A stretch of DNA of 64,000 bases from Dyadobacter luteus (GCF_003383615.1 NZ_QNUL01000012.1:96294-160293); one strand, 5' to 3'; positions 17,388 through 25,785 are shown, numbered from the stretch's first letter. Translations and numbers: made by a program. The notes: generated by a model not told the origin, from the sequence alone.

Positions 17388-17853
17388 ATGGCAACAACAG
17401 AAAAATACACCGAATTTAATTCAGGAGCTTATTGAAATCAATAAGGATTGGGTAGCTGGTTTCGAAAAATTAATTGCTGACATCAGTGATGAAAATGCTG
17501 ATTTGAAAACGGTTTTCGAGCAGTACGCCCAGCAAAGTCGTCTTAATGTTCAGGCGTTATCGGCTCTGGCAAATTCAGCAACAGCTACGTATGTGGAAGC
17601 TGATAAAAGCGTTACCGGCACATTGCACCGTGCGTGGATCGATATAAAGTCTTTGTTTGGTGGCAGCGACAGGGCCAGCATTTTATCTGAAGCGGAACCC
17701 GGCGAAGACGCAATCAAAAAAGCATATAATGATGCGCTGAACGGAAATGAATTGGCCTATGATGCGCAACAAATAATTCACAGCCAGGCACAGGATATAA
17801 ATGCGGCGCATGACAAGATAAAAGCCTTGCGCGACGCTGCTCAAAAATTATAA
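17388..17853 (+). pseudogene. DUF2383/PA2169-type four-helix-bundle protein, one-base frameshift
   Basis: From 17404 to the stop the frame encodes a typical family member: LIQELIEINKDWVAGFEKLI, then ENADLKTVFEQYAQQSR, and a C-terminal helix with HSQAQDINAAHDKIKALRDA. The expected start MATTE lies at 17388 but in another frame that stops after 15 codons. Removing one A from the run of five at 17401-17405 joins the two into MATTENTPNLIQELIEI, the usual N-terminus. No start codon exists in the long frame before a TTG at 17503, which would delete the first helix. So the gene is either broken, phase-variable through the A-run, or carries a sequencing error. Family members are small ferritin-like helical bundles of uncertain function. 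Confidence 0.75.
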
Positions 17854-17892
17854 TTTCTTTTTTTAATAAATCTTAGTTAGTTGTGAAATTTT

Positions 17893-17937
17893 GCATTGCC
17901 CTTGTTGGATAAGATAGTTCTGGGGCAATGCATTTTT
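17893..17937 (+). terminator. Intrinsic terminator after the four-helix-bundle gene
   Basis: GCATTGCCC (17893-17901) and GGGCAATGC (17923-17931) form a perfect 9-bp stem, followed by ATTTTTAATTTT. Confidence 0.6.
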
Positions 17938-18002
17938 AATTTTACGGCCAACTGTTTGGTTAAATCTTACATATTTTTGCCTTCCGATCAACTCCTGGAG
18001 AG

Positions 18003-18401
18003 CTAAGTAATTTGATCCACGATCTTTGCAACTAATTCTAGAAAATCTTGCCAAGACGCAGGCTTGATAAAATACGCCTTCGCGCCAAGCTGCTTGGCCT
18101 TAGTTATGTTGTTAGTATTTTTAGATGTTGATAGAAAGAATATTGGAAGTTGCTTGATGCAGCCTGTCGATTTGATGGCTGCAATAGTTTCAAAACCATT
18201 CATAAGTGGCATATTAATGTCCAGTACTATTATAGAACGTTTATATGAATGGCGGTTTTCCAATAGCTCTAACAGCTTTATCCCATTTTCTGCCTCGATG
18301 ACTTCCACGTTATGCGCGACGATCTGTAATGCTTCTTTAAAAAGCATACGATCCTCGTCGTCATCATCGGCCAGAAATATCTTTCTTGTTGCATTAGGCA
18401 T
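18003..18401 (-). CDS. Single-domain response regulator (CheY/Rcp1-like)
   Basis: The 132-residue protein is a stand-alone receiver domain. It has the acidic cluster DDDDED (residues 12-17), the phospho-accepting D61 in IIVLDINMPLMNG, the switch Ser at 91 and K113 in YFIKPASW. The extended acidic pocket and length are typical of Bacteroidetes regulators that pair with hybrid or phytochrome-type kinases. No kinase is adjacent. It has no output domain, so it probably acts by protein contact or as a phosphorelay carrier. Confidence 0.9.
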   Translation of the reverse strand: MPNATRKIFLADDDDEDRMLFKEALQIVAHNVEVIEAENGIKLLELLENRHSYKRSIIVLDINMPLMNGFETIAAIKSTGCIKQLPIFFLSTSKNTNNITKAKQLGAKAYFIKPASWQDFLELVAKIVDQIT

Positions 18402-18750
18402 ATAGGAAGATAGTCAATCTGCTAGCTGGAACAAGTTCTGCATGGTTAAAATGAGACTTTTTCCCATTTACCGCCTGCATACATTATTCAAGTACCGATA
18501 TATTTAGCTGGGCGCCTTTGACGCATCGGAACGTTTTGTATGTATTCAATTATGGGTTAGGTAAGCGTATGCCAACAAACATACTAAAGGTCGTATGTTT
18601 GTGAAAAACACAACGAATGCAACACTCTCTACTGCAACAAGGGTTTGTGAAATTGCTCCAAGCATGATACCGCTTCTTGATTCGCCTCAATTGAGATTAG
18701 ACAACCTGTTTCGTCCCATCACAGGGTATTGATTAGTAATTAAATTACCG
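18402..18750. promoter_or_regulatory. Intergenic region with a 10-bp inverted repeat
   Basis: No gene seen. ACAAACATAC (18575-18584) and GTATGTTTGT (18593-18602) are a perfect inverted repeat with an 8-base spacer, about 175 bases upstream of the response regulator start. It could be an operator. Confidence 0.4.
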
Positions 18751-19167
18751 TCAAGTGCCTGTTACTACCGAGCAAAACTTGTGGATCAGCGTTGATGTTT
18801 CTTCAAAATAGGTAAGCAATACCATATGCCCGCAGTCAAGAGTATGTAGATTGAAATTGGGCAGGTCCGATTTATAGCAATTTGCTTCTTCCAGACAATA
18901 AAACATTTCTAATTTCCCCAGATAATAAGACGCATCGGTTTTCTTTTTCATAGTAGTTCTGTTATAAAATGAAAGGGAAAAATAAGGTCTTAACCGGTGC
19001 TTAAAGTACCACCGGTTCATTTGGCGAAGTTCTGTCTGCGAGATGTGGAGACTCTGTTGGATCTCAAATTGACTGGATAACTCTGCACGGTAAATTTCCA
19101 CAACTTTTTTCTTGAAAAGTACAGATGTTCTACTTTTTTTATTTCTTTGTAAGTCATTAACATTCAT
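18751..19167 (-). CDS. Hypothetical protein with a possible helix-turn-helix segment
   Basis: The 138-residue protein begins with a basic stretch and then VVEIYRAELSSQFEIQQSLH followed by ISQTELRQMNRWY, which resembles the helix-turn-helix of transposase-like or resolvase-like proteins. The second half has three Cys and several His (LEEANCYKSDLPNFNLHTLD, then CGHMVLL). No family recognised. It could be a small regulator or a degenerate transposase subunit. A 51-bp repeat shared with the region upstream of the DUF6660 gene begins 19 bases before its start. Confidence 0.5.
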   Translation of the reverse strand: MNVNDLQRNKKSRTSVLFKKKVVEIYRAELSSQFEIQQSLHISQTELRQMNRWYFKHRLRPYFSLSFYNRTTMKKKTDASYYLGKLEMFYCLEEANCYKSDLPNFNLHTLDCGHMVLLTYFEETSTLIHKFCSVVTGT

Positions 19168-19185
19168 AATGTTACAAGTTAAGTG

Positions 19186-19236
19186 TACACTTAAAATAGT
19201 AGCATATGATTTGTTATATAACTAGCGATATGTTAA
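19186..19236. repeat. 51-bp imperfect direct repeat, copy 1
   Basis: Aligned without gaps to 21972-22022. The core TAGTAGCATATGATTTGTTA is identical in both, preceded by TACACTTA and followed at the same offset by TATGTTAA. This copy also contains half of a perfect 16-bp palindrome TTAAGTGTACACTTAA (19179-19194). It may be a shared promoter/operator or the trace of a duplication or insertion. Confidence 0.65.
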
Positions 19237-19294
19237 GCCAAGAGATTTGTCCGCATAAGAACGGTCGTATTTATGTGAACGCTTCTCTATTGAG

Positions 19295-19351
19295 CCTTAG
19301 ATAAATCTCAGCTCCCTTCTTTACAAGAAGAAGGCTGAGATTTATCTAAGG
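19295..19351. terminator. Long perfect hairpin downstream of the TonB receptor gene
   Basis: An 18-bp perfect stem (CCTTAGATAAATCTCAGC and its complement) encloses a 21-base loop that can itself pair as CTTCTT/AAGAAG. It lies 16 bases past the stop of the minus-strand TonB receptor gene and is probably its terminator, perhaps acting in both directions. Confidence 0.65.
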
Positions 19352-19366
19352 GCATTCTCTTATCTG

Positions 19367-21535
19367 TCACAAATTGAGCTTGATGCCCCCATTTATAACA
19401 AAACCGTCCAGCGGAGCATAAATATCTTTGAAAACCGGATTGGTTACAGTTCCGTTGTAGATTGAACCGAAGCGCGTTTGGCGGGTATCGGTGAAGTTTT
19501 CGAAATTAATGAACAGTGAAAACTTCTCCCAGATACGTTCGGCCATAAAACCGGTGATCCAGTAGGATTTGCCGACCGTACCGTCGCTGAGCGTCTGCTT
19601 GCTGTAATAGTAGGCCTCCAGTCCGATTTTCCATTTATCTTCCACTTCATACATTAGCACATTATTGAGCCTGTGTTTGGCAGTCAAAGGGTTTACGCGT
19701 CTGCCGCCGTTTTCATTGAGCTGTGCGTCTGTGAGCGTGTAGCCTACGAAGAGTTTAAAATCGCCGTAACCTAGTTTCAAGTTCGTCTCTGTGCCTTTCG
19801 TATCAACAAAACCATTAGCGTTGAGCAGTCTGCTCACCCCCGGCTCCCTGCTGGCTTCGAGCAGCAGCGGATTATTGATGCGCGTGTAGAAGAACATGTG
19901 GTTCAAGCTGAAACTAAGATCGCCAAAATGGGTGGCATAGTTGATGTCGAAGTTGACACCATAAGACTTTTCGAGCTTGTTGTCATCCGGGCCAATCGGC
20001 AGCACCTGGCGGAATTGTCTGCGCTCGGTTTCTTCGGTGAAAATGGTGGGCGTCTTATAGCCCAAGCCACCACCAAGCCGCGAGCTTAATTCCGATGTGA
20101 TTTTAAAGAGTCCGGAAATGCGGGGCAGCAATACGAATCCATAATCTAAAACATAATCTCCGCGCAATCCAGTCTCTATTTTCAACCATGGCGCGGTCTG
20201 CCAGGTATTTTGTACAAATGCCCCCAACGTATTCTGGGTGTAATCCCTTTTGACAAAATTGTCGGTAGGCGACTCACGGAACTGATCTGAGTAAAGGTTA
20301 ACGCCTGCTACCCAGTCGGACTTTTCGTGGTTGCTGTTGAATGCGACTTCCGAATAAGTCGAGAGCTGCTTCCCATCGAAGATATAGCCGGGAATGCTGA
20401 TTTTACGATCGAAACTATTGACCGAGTTCTTGATCGTCAACCGGTTCTGCTCACTGAAATCGTGCTCGAAGCTGAGCTGGGTAGAGAAGCGGCTGCTTTT
20501 GTTCTTTTCAAAATAGCTGTGCACCGCGTCACCTTCATCTTTAATGTACTTGATATCGCCACCGACACGATCTTCAAAAACCGTGTTCAGGCCCACGTTC
20601 AGGCGCGTCCGGTCGCTGAAATACAAAAACAACTTGGGGTTGAACACATAGCGCTCGGTTTTGGGAATGGCCGTAAAGCCCTCGTCTGATGGATCGTATG
20701 GGCGGCTGCTATTACGGGACGCAAAAATGGTAAGCCCGACTTTTTCAAACTTCTGACTGTAAAACCCATTCAAATCAAGACCACCCGCAGAGGTGCCGTT
20801 AATCAGAAAGCGTAGCTCCCGCTCTTCTGCCGGAGCTTTGGAAACCAGGTTTACGAGGCCCGCGATCGCGCCACCTCCATACAGGGTGGAAGATGCGCCT
20901 TTGATCACTTCCACTTGCTTAAGATCCAGCGGTGGTGTTTGCAATAATCCTAATCCACCCGAAAAACCGGCGTAAAGCGGAAATCCATCTTTCAATATCT
21001 GCGTGTATCGCCCATCGAGCCCCTGGATGCGGATGCTGGAATTGGCCGAAGTAGCTGAAACCTGTTGCGTCTGGATCCCGGTGCTTTCATTGAGCATCAT
21101 CCGGATGTCGCCCGGTTTCATATTGCCCTTTTCTTCCAGCTCTTCGCCCCCGATGAACTCGACGCGCGTAGGAATGCTCTGGATCGTGCGTGAGCTTCTG
21201 GTAGAAGAGATAATTACTTCTTCCAGCTCTTCGTCGCCGGCTTCCAGGTTCACGATCAGTGTGTCGCCGGCAGTCGGAAAGGTGATGTTTTGCTGGTGGT
21301 CTTCATAGCCAACAAAACTAAAAACGACCTGCTGGCTACCAGCCGGGATGCCGGTCAATGTGACCGTCCCTTTTTCGTCAGCTGTCGCGCCGATCGCTGT
21401 TTTGGAAATTTTGGCTGTTGCGCCAGGTAGTGGTTGATTTGAGTCTGCGTCGCGGATAATAGCGGTTAATGTATGCTGCGCCATCGCTACACTGCCGACC
21501 AGCAGCAATAGCACAAGGCCAAATGCTTTTTTCAT
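19367..21535 (-). CDS. TonB-dependent outer-membrane receptor
   Basis: The 722-residue protein has a signal peptide (MKKAFGLVLLLLVGSVAMAQ), a carboxypeptidase-like beta-sandwich (residues 22-105, DADSNQPLPGATAKISKTAI), the plug with VIISSTRSSRTIQSIPTRVE and VIKGASSTLYGGGAIAGLVN, and a barrel ending NGGIKLNL. It is of the siderophore/metal receptor size, not SusC size. The DUF6660 gene stands 68 bases upstream. Such pairs suggest uptake or handling of a metal or metal complex; that is inference. The GC content looks higher than that of the flanking genes, consistent with recent transfer. Confidence 0.92.
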   Translation of the reverse strand: MKKAFGLVLLLLVGSVAMAQHTLTAIIRDADSNQPLPGATAKISKTAIGATADEKGTVTLTGIPAGSQQVVFSFVGYEDHQQNITFPTAGDTLIVNLEAGDEELEEVIISSTRSSRTIQSIPTRVEFIGGEELEEKGNMKPGDIRMMLNESTGIQTQQVSATSANSSIRIQGLDGRYTQILKDGFPLYAGFSGGLGLLQTPPLDLKQVEVIKGASSTLYGGGAIAGLVNLVSKAPAEERELRFLINGTSAGGLDLNGFYSQKFEKVGLTIFASRNSSRPYDPSDEGFTAIPKTERYVFNPKLFLYFSDRTRLNVGLNTVFEDRVGGDIKYIKDEGDAVHSYFEKNKSSRFSTQLSFEHDFSEQNRLTIKNSVNSFDRKISIPGYIFDGKQLSTYSEVAFNSNHEKSDWVAGVNLYSDQFRESPTDNFVKRDYTQNTLGAFVQNTWQTAPWLKIETGLRGDYVLDYGFVLLPRISGLFKITSELSSRLGGGLGYKTPTIFTEETERRQFRQVLPIGPDDNKLEKSYGVNFDINYATHFGDLSFSLNHMFFYTRINNPLLLEASREPGVSRLLNANGFVDTKGTETNLKLGYGDFKLFVGYTLTDAQLNENGGRRVNPLTAKHRLNNVLMYEVEDKWKIGLEAYYYSKQTLSDGTVGKSYWITGFMAERIWEKFSLFINFENFTDTRQTRFGSIYNGTVTNPVFKDIYAPLDGFVINGGIKLNL

Positions 21536-21603
21536 TTGAAATCTAAAATAATGGAAATAATAACCTGACCGTGAACGGTTTCACGATAAATAAAGGGGAG
21601 ATT

Positions 21604-21918
21604 TCAGGCTATTCGCGGCGGTTGCCAGATCGAACCAGGGGAATTAGTACAGCTTTGCTCTAAATAGAAAAAAGGCGTCCCAGGTATTACGAAAGAAGTT
21701 GAAGGCAATTCAACCGACATATGCATAGGTAGAATGCTGTTGCAGGCGCCACATGCCAGAAACGGTACGCAAGCGCTATGAGTTTGATGGTCATCATCAT
21801 GATGTCCGGAAGTGGTTTGCTGCGCCATCTCGTCCTTACAGCAATCACTGTCGGCTTTGCAGGTAAACCCTGAAAGTGTCAGCAGATAGATCGAGAACAG
21901 GTAGACAAACCATTTCAT
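21604..21918 (-). CDS. DUF6660-family small Cys/His-rich exported protein
   Basis: I start at ATG 21918, which gives the family N-terminus MKWFVYLFSIYLLTLSGF with a hydrophobic signal. The upstream 17 codons are cysteine-rich and unlike it. The mature part has clustered cysteines (CKADSDCCKDE), a His/Asp run (SGHHDDDHQTH), then CVPFLACGACNS and the tail IWQPPRIA. The motif set looks like a metal-binding periplasmic protein. It precedes a TonB receptor. Its Pro-Pro tail matches the two CNGKC proteins in the copper-related region. Confidence 0.78.
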   Translation of the reverse strand: MKWFVYLFSIYLLTLSGFTCKADSDCCKDEMAQQTTSGHHDDDHQTHSACVPFLACGACNSILPMHMSVELPSTSFVIPGTPFFYLEQSCTNSPGSIWQPPRIA

Positions 21919-21971
21919 ATTGCAAATGTATAGCTGATTCAGTAATCGACAAAATCTACAGATGGACATTA

Positions 21972-22022
21972 TACACTTAGATTAGTAGCATATGATTTGT
22001 TATACAAATTTAATTATGTTAA
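21972..22022. repeat. 51-bp imperfect direct repeat, copy 2
   Basis: Partner of 19186-19236; the identical core lies at about 21983-22004. It lies 54 bases upstream of the DUF6660 start and immediately next to the first gene of the conjugative block, so it could also mark an element boundary. Confidence 0.65.
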
Positions 22023-22077
22023 TGCGTTCCTGATCCTAGAAATACGACCTTGGTCACGGCCGTTTTCATCTAATGAG

Positions 22078-22359
22078 CTAGATAGTTTTCAGGTAAACCA
22101 AGCTACCGGTATAAGGATTGTAAGAGGGTTTATAGTCAATGTACCCGTATAAAACCAGCTCTTTAATGCATTTATGATAAGTCACAATATTACCGATCCT
22201 TGAAAGCTCTAGAACTTTCTTTCGTGTAATTGGCACAGGATTCTGACAACCGCTGCTATGCCAGAGCTGTATAAAAGCTGAGTACATTCCGATATGCCAG
22301 ACTGTGATCCGGTTGTCTTTTGACAGCGTAGCGAGTGCGAGAATAACCGATACTTTCAT
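22078..22359 (-). CDS. Winged-helix-like small protein of the conjugative element, copy 1
   Basis: The 93-residue protein has ITVWHIGMYSAFIQLWHSSG, then an IGNIVTYHKCIKELVLYGYI segment and YKPSYNP, a pattern like the helix-turn-helix and wing of small Bacteroidetes regulators. It aligns along its length with the 91-residue protein at 22666-22941 (IKELxxYGYxxYxPxxN shared). Its start overlaps the stop of the helix-turn-helix gene upstream (ATGA). Probably a regulator of the element; the target is unknown. Confidence 0.65.
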   Translation of the reverse strand: MKVSVILALATLSKDNRITVWHIGMYSAFIQLWHSSGCQNPVPITRKKVLELSRIGNIVTYHKCIKELVLYGYIDYKPSYNPYTGSLVYLKTI

Positions 22360-22646
22360 AGCTTTCTTCTTTTAGAGGTACCGCTGCCAGCAAGCAGATC
22401 CATAATTTCGCCTCTGTTGTAATAATATGTACCGCCGATTTTATTAGGTTTTAACTGGCCACTTATTCTCAGATTCTGGAGCGTGCCCGCTGATACTTTC
22501 AGAATCTGACGGGCTTCTGCGCTGCGGAGCCAGGCGCTCTCGTTATTGGTCTTTGGCGCTGCTATAATTTCTTTAATATCTGAGAGCAGCTGCTGACGAA
22601 ACTGCTGCAGATCCTCTTTTGTAATCATCTCCACTACCATACCCAC
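22356..22646 (-). CDS. Helix-turn-helix excisionase/MerR-type DNA-binding protein
   Basis: The 96-residue protein has a coiled N-terminus and then WLRSAEARQILKVSAGTLQN followed by LRISGQLKPNKIGGTYYY, the classic excisionase-type winged helix in which a short HTH is followed by a GGxYYY wing. Such proteins control excision or transfer genes of Bacteroidetes mobile elements. It is coupled to the next gene by an ATGA overlap. The start could be the second Met (MVVEMITKEDL). Confidence 0.8.
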   Translation of the reverse strand: MGMVVEMITKEDLQQFRQQLLSDIKEIIAAPKTNNESAWLRSAEARQILKVSAGTLQNLRISGQLKPNKIGGTYYYNRGEIMDLLAGSGTSKRRKL

Positions 22647-22665
22647 GTGTTTTTAAATTTTGAAC

Positions 22666-22941
22666 TTAGAAGTAAACCTTACTGCCTCTGCGGTTAAAAA
22701 ACGGCTCATATTTGAGGTAGCCATATTCATCAAGCTCCTTGATGGTTTTGCAAAAAGTGACCCTGCTGGCGATTTTGGCCAGCGGCATGACCTGATAGCT
22801 TGTGATCAGGATGGCCTTGGGAAAACCGTCCCTGATCCATCTGTTATAAAGCACAGTGAACAGCGCGATATGGATAGGCCCTATTCTGGGATCACGGGTT
22901 ACTGCGCTTAAAAAATCTGTTAATGTTTTTGTCTTTTCCAT
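22666..22941 (-). CDS. Winged-helix-like small protein of the conjugative element, copy 2
   Basis: The 91-residue protein is a paralogue of the one at 22078-22359, with matching HIALFTVLYNRWIRDGFPKA, VTFCKTIKELDEYGYLKYEP and a short wing NRRGSKVYF. The two copies flank an excisionase-type gene, forming a three-gene regulatory set at the distal end of the transfer operon. Confidence 0.65.
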   Translation of the reverse strand: MEKTKTLTDFLSAVTRDPRIGPIHIALFTVLYNRWIRDGFPKAILITSYQVMPLAKIASRVTFCKTIKELDEYGYLKYEPFFNRRGSKVYF

Positions 22942-22951
22942 GTTTTAAAGG

Positions 22952-23977
22952 TTAACTGACCGAAATACCGTTTTTCTTTGCCAGACGGATTACCTGTGTC
23001 TGTGTGTTGCGAATACCTGGTTGTCTTTCCAGGGCCTGATTGACTGAGATTTTCTGATTTTGCTGATCGTAAATGTTGATCGTTTTAAACTGCGGATTGG
23101 CTTCTATGGAAAGATACCGGTCTTTTCCATTGATCCTGATGGTCACGTTTTGCTTCTCGCCGCTCTGCAAACCTTCGAGAAGCTGCTGTTTTTGCTGCTG
23201 ATTTTTCAGCTCCTTTATTGGCAGTTGGCTCACTGCTTTTAGAAGGTCATACCCGTAGCCCTGATGAAATTCTTTCACGCGGTGTTTGCCCTGCGCATTC
23301 ACATCGTTTAAATCCAGCTGGATCCATTTGTCCTGGGTCTTCACAGCCCTTCCAGCCAGAAGGTTAGATGCCTGAGCGGCGGTTAATCCGTCCTTGTGAT
23401 CACCAGTGAAACTATGCTGACGCTGCTGGCCGGCCTTTTGATCGTCAAGCGAGACTTTCAGGTCTGCTATCCTGTAGGTGCCGTCCGCACTGCGGCTGAA
23501 TGAAAGCTCAAAATCCACTCTTTCGTTCTCATTTTTATAGTAAGAGACAGGCAGGCCAAACTGCTGTTTACCTTCTGCGATCTGCTCTGCAAGTTTAGAT
23601 GACATCCCTGTAAAACCCATCGCAGTGATCCGGCTTTCAAGCTGCCGTTGGTTGGCAGTTTGTCTTCTGTTTGCTGCGAAGTTTTTAACCACACGCTGCG
23701 AGGCGCGGAAAGCTCTTCTGGCTAACCTAACAATCAGATTAGGATAAAGCTGTCTTTCCATCTGCCGGGTCTGCTGCCGTAGCACCCTTATCGATATACG
23801 CTCGTCCTGACTCAAATCGCCTCTGTACTTGTGACTGAGGTTTTTGAAATGATCCAGCTTCTCTTTTTGAAAGTCACGGCTTTTGATCACTGCAGCGGAA
23901 AACAGTTTGGTAAAGCGCTGCTCTTTGGCCAGCCACGACTCCACATCATTTTCTATTCTGTTCAATGGCTGTTTCAT
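22952..23977 (-). CDS. Conjugative-element protein with DUF3945-like repeats
   Basis: The 341-residue protein has a basic helical N-terminal half (residues 1-115) and a C-terminal half containing YKNENERVDFELSFSRSADG, LTAAQASNLLAGRAVK, FHQGYGYDLLKAVSQLPIKE and YLSIEANPQFKTINIYD. The second half recurs in the next gene upstream and resembles the DUF3945-type module common in Bacteroidetes mobile elements. No catalytic motif is seen. The Arg-rich N-terminus may bind nucleic acid. Function unknown. Confidence 0.65.
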   Translation of the reverse strand: MKQPLNRIENDVESWLAKEQRFTKLFSAAVIKSRDFQKEKLDHFKNLSHKYRGDLSQDERISIRVLRQQTRQMERQLYPNLIVRLARRAFRASQRVVKNFAANRRQTANQRQLESRITAMGFTGMSSKLAEQIAEGKQQFGLPVSYYKNENERVDFELSFSRSADGTYRIADLKVSLDDQKAGQQRQHSFTGDHKDGLTAAQASNLLAGRAVKTQDKWIQLDLNDVNAQGKHRVKEFHQGYGYDLLKAVSQLPIKELKNQQQKQQLLEGLQSGEKQNVTIRINGKDRYLSIEANPQFKTINIYDQQNQKISVNQALERQPGIRNTQTQVIRLAKKNGISVS

Positions 23978-24022
23978 AGCTGATTTAATTTAAAATTATT
24001 GAGAAGCAGCGTGCGTGATATG

Positions 24023-24874
24023 TTACGTAACCGAGCGCCTGTTTTTTCTGGCCCGGGCAGGTTTTCTGGTAGTATCACTCTCTTTGGACTGTTTTTCGCT
24101 TTTTTTGCTGGTGGGTGCACTAATTTTCTCAGTAGCTGTCTGCTGTTCTGCATGCTTTTGGCTTTTGGGCTGGCTACTGCTGAAGCCGGTCCGCTTCATG
24201 GCCGAATCATACTGGTTGATGGCTTTGAACTGGGGCGAAGCTTCGATAAAACGCTTTTCTTCTTTACCGTCAATCACAAAGGTGACAGCCTGGCGGTTTC
24301 CCTTTTGCAGCGATTCAATCAGCCTGGTTTTATCTTCGGCATTGCCGAGCTCTTTGATCGGGTATTTATCAAGAGTCGCCTTCAGATCAAAGCCGTAATT
24401 CTGATGATACTGCCTGATTTTAAAATTGTCGTTTTGATCTTTATCTGTCAAATCCATTTTCAGCCATGCTGTGTACTTTTCACCTTTCGGCTCCAGGCGT
24501 TTGCTTCCGGCATCAGAGGTTTCGACCAGCTTGGACATTTCCTTTTGCACCGAGCGTCCCGACAGAAGATTATAGCCTTCTTTCAAGGTGATATTGTTGT
24601 CAAATCCGATATGAAAGGTCTGCTTTAAAGCGTCTTTTTCTCCTTCGGGTTTGACGGCCAGATCGTACTTATTGAAAAAATATTTGTCTGTTTCACTGGA
24701 TTTTCTGAAATGAAGCGTAGCTTCCGCCTGATCGTTTCCGAATTTGGTCTGATGCTGCAACTCGAATGCAGTTTTTCCGCTTTGCATATTTTCCCTTAAT
24801 GCGTTTTCAAGCCCGTCACCAAAGCCGGTGTATTTGACCTGATCTTTTAGATAATTCAGATTTTTCTCTTGCAT
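24023..24874 (-). CDS. Conjugative-element protein with DUF3945-like repeats, paralogue
   Basis: The 283-residue protein shares a module with the gene downstream: LKEGYNLLSGRSVQKEMSKL, YHQNYGFDLKATLDKYPIKE, RQAVTFVIDGKEEKRFIEAS and PQFKAIN. Its N-terminus is GFGDGLENALRENMQSGKTA and it ends in a Lys/Arg/Ser/Thr-rich tail (SKKSEKQSKESDTTRKPARA), likely disordered and nucleic-acid binding. It follows TraN by about 50 bases and is probably co-transcribed with the tra genes. Confidence 0.65.
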   Translation of the reverse strand: MQEKNLNYLKDQVKYTGFGDGLENALRENMQSGKTAFELQHQTKFGNDQAEATLHFRKSSETDKYFFNKYDLAVKPEGEKDALKQTFHIGFDNNITLKEGYNLLSGRSVQKEMSKLVETSDAGSKRLEPKGEKYTAWLKMDLTDKDQNDNFKIRQYHQNYGFDLKATLDKYPIKELGNAEDKTRLIESLQKGNRQAVTFVIDGKEEKRFIEASPQFKAINQYDSAMKRTGFSSSQPKSQKHAEQQTATEKISAPTSKKSEKQSKESDTTRKPARARKNRRSVT

Positions 24875-24922
24875 GATTTTCTGTGTTTCAGTAAGTTGAA
24901 ATATTATATGCTTATCGGCCTT

Positions 24923-25759
24923 TCAATTGGACGAAGGAGTGAAGGGAAGCGCTTTGACGATAGTGTTATTAGAGACTTTTAGCTTCAGATGCCTTCCGCC
25001 GTTTTTCTCCATCAGCTGCAGCAGCAGGTATTTCTTATCAGGGATCGTGTGTTTAGGCAAAGCGAAAACAAGTACGCTTTCTGAGTCTGCACCAACTCTG
25101 TCTGTATTACCATGCACGTACTGCGGGATTATCTCCAGCTGCTGGTTGGCGGTGCGTTTGCTTGTTTTTTTATCCTGGATAAAAAACCTAAGCTGGCTGA
25201 CATCATAGCCCATATGGGTTTTGTTCTTGATCCTGATCTGGTAGTAAAGAAGGTCCTGATGGATAAAAAGACCATCCAGTCCAAGCGTTATACCAAATTT
25301 GGCATCCTGTTTCTTTTTAATTGTTTTGCCCTCAGTGGCAATCTCAGCTGCTGTAGCTTCTACCAGCGCCTCGTTCTGGTTTGCAGCGCTTATCACAGCA
25401 CCATAAGTCTGTGCACTGTCAAAGACAAAGTTCAGATCCCTTGGATCAGCACTGTAGCTTAGCAGGTAGGAGTGGAGCCTGCCGTCGCTTGTGATAACAG
25501 TAAGATTTGTATTTTCAAAGCCTTGTGCAGCGGCTTTCAGATGAAGGATGTTATCAGCACCCTTTGCCTTCTGCACCAAAATATCACGGCTTCCCTTATC
25601 GACACTGACTACCCTGTTTGGAAAAACAAGATTGGTGGTCTTCTGGTGGGTTATCTGGATTGCGTAAGGCTCGATGACCGATGGGTTCTGTGCAAAAAGT
25701 AAGCTCGCTGTCAGAACAGTGAAAAGAACAGACAGGGACATAGTGATCAGATTTTTCAT
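24923..25759 (-). CDS. traN: Conjugative transposon protein TraN (DUF4138)
   Basis: The 278-residue protein has a signal peptide ending near LLFAQ. The body begins with EPYAIQITHQKTTNLVFPNR followed by VVSVDKGSRDILVQKAKGADNIL, the typical TraN start in which a VirB9-like beta domain forms part of the outer-membrane ring of the transfer channel. FGITLGLDGLFIHQDLLYYQ followed by IRIKNKTHMGYD is also characteristic. It is the last recognisable tra gene here, 27 bases after TraM. Confidence 0.88.
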   Translation of the reverse strand: MKNLITMSLSVLFTVLTASLLFAQNPSVIEPYAIQITHQKTTNLVFPNRVVSVDKGSRDILVQKAKGADNILHLKAAAQGFENTNLTVITSDGRLHSYLLSYSADPRDLNFVFDSAQTYGAVISAANQNEALVEATAAEIATEGKTIKKKQDAKFGITLGLDGLFIHQDLLYYQIRIKNKTHMGYDVSQLRFFIQDKKTSKRTANQQLEIIPQYVHGNTDRVGADSESVLVFALPKHTIPDKKYLLLQLMEKNGGRHLKLKVSNNTIVKALPFTPSSN

Positions 25760-25785
25760 AGTAGTTTTAGTTAAAGTGGATATAC

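Noticed and set aside
18751..19167. An insertion sequence at the N-terminal HTH-like ORF
   Set aside because: No second transposase ORF, no DDE residues, and no terminal inverted repeats around it. The nearby 51-bp repeats are direct, not inverted.
24015..24628. Two long hydrophobic plus-strand ORFs (127 and 209 codons)
   Set aside because: They are antisense to the DUF3945-like gene; the hydrophobic look comes from reading complementary Lys/Glu-rich codons.
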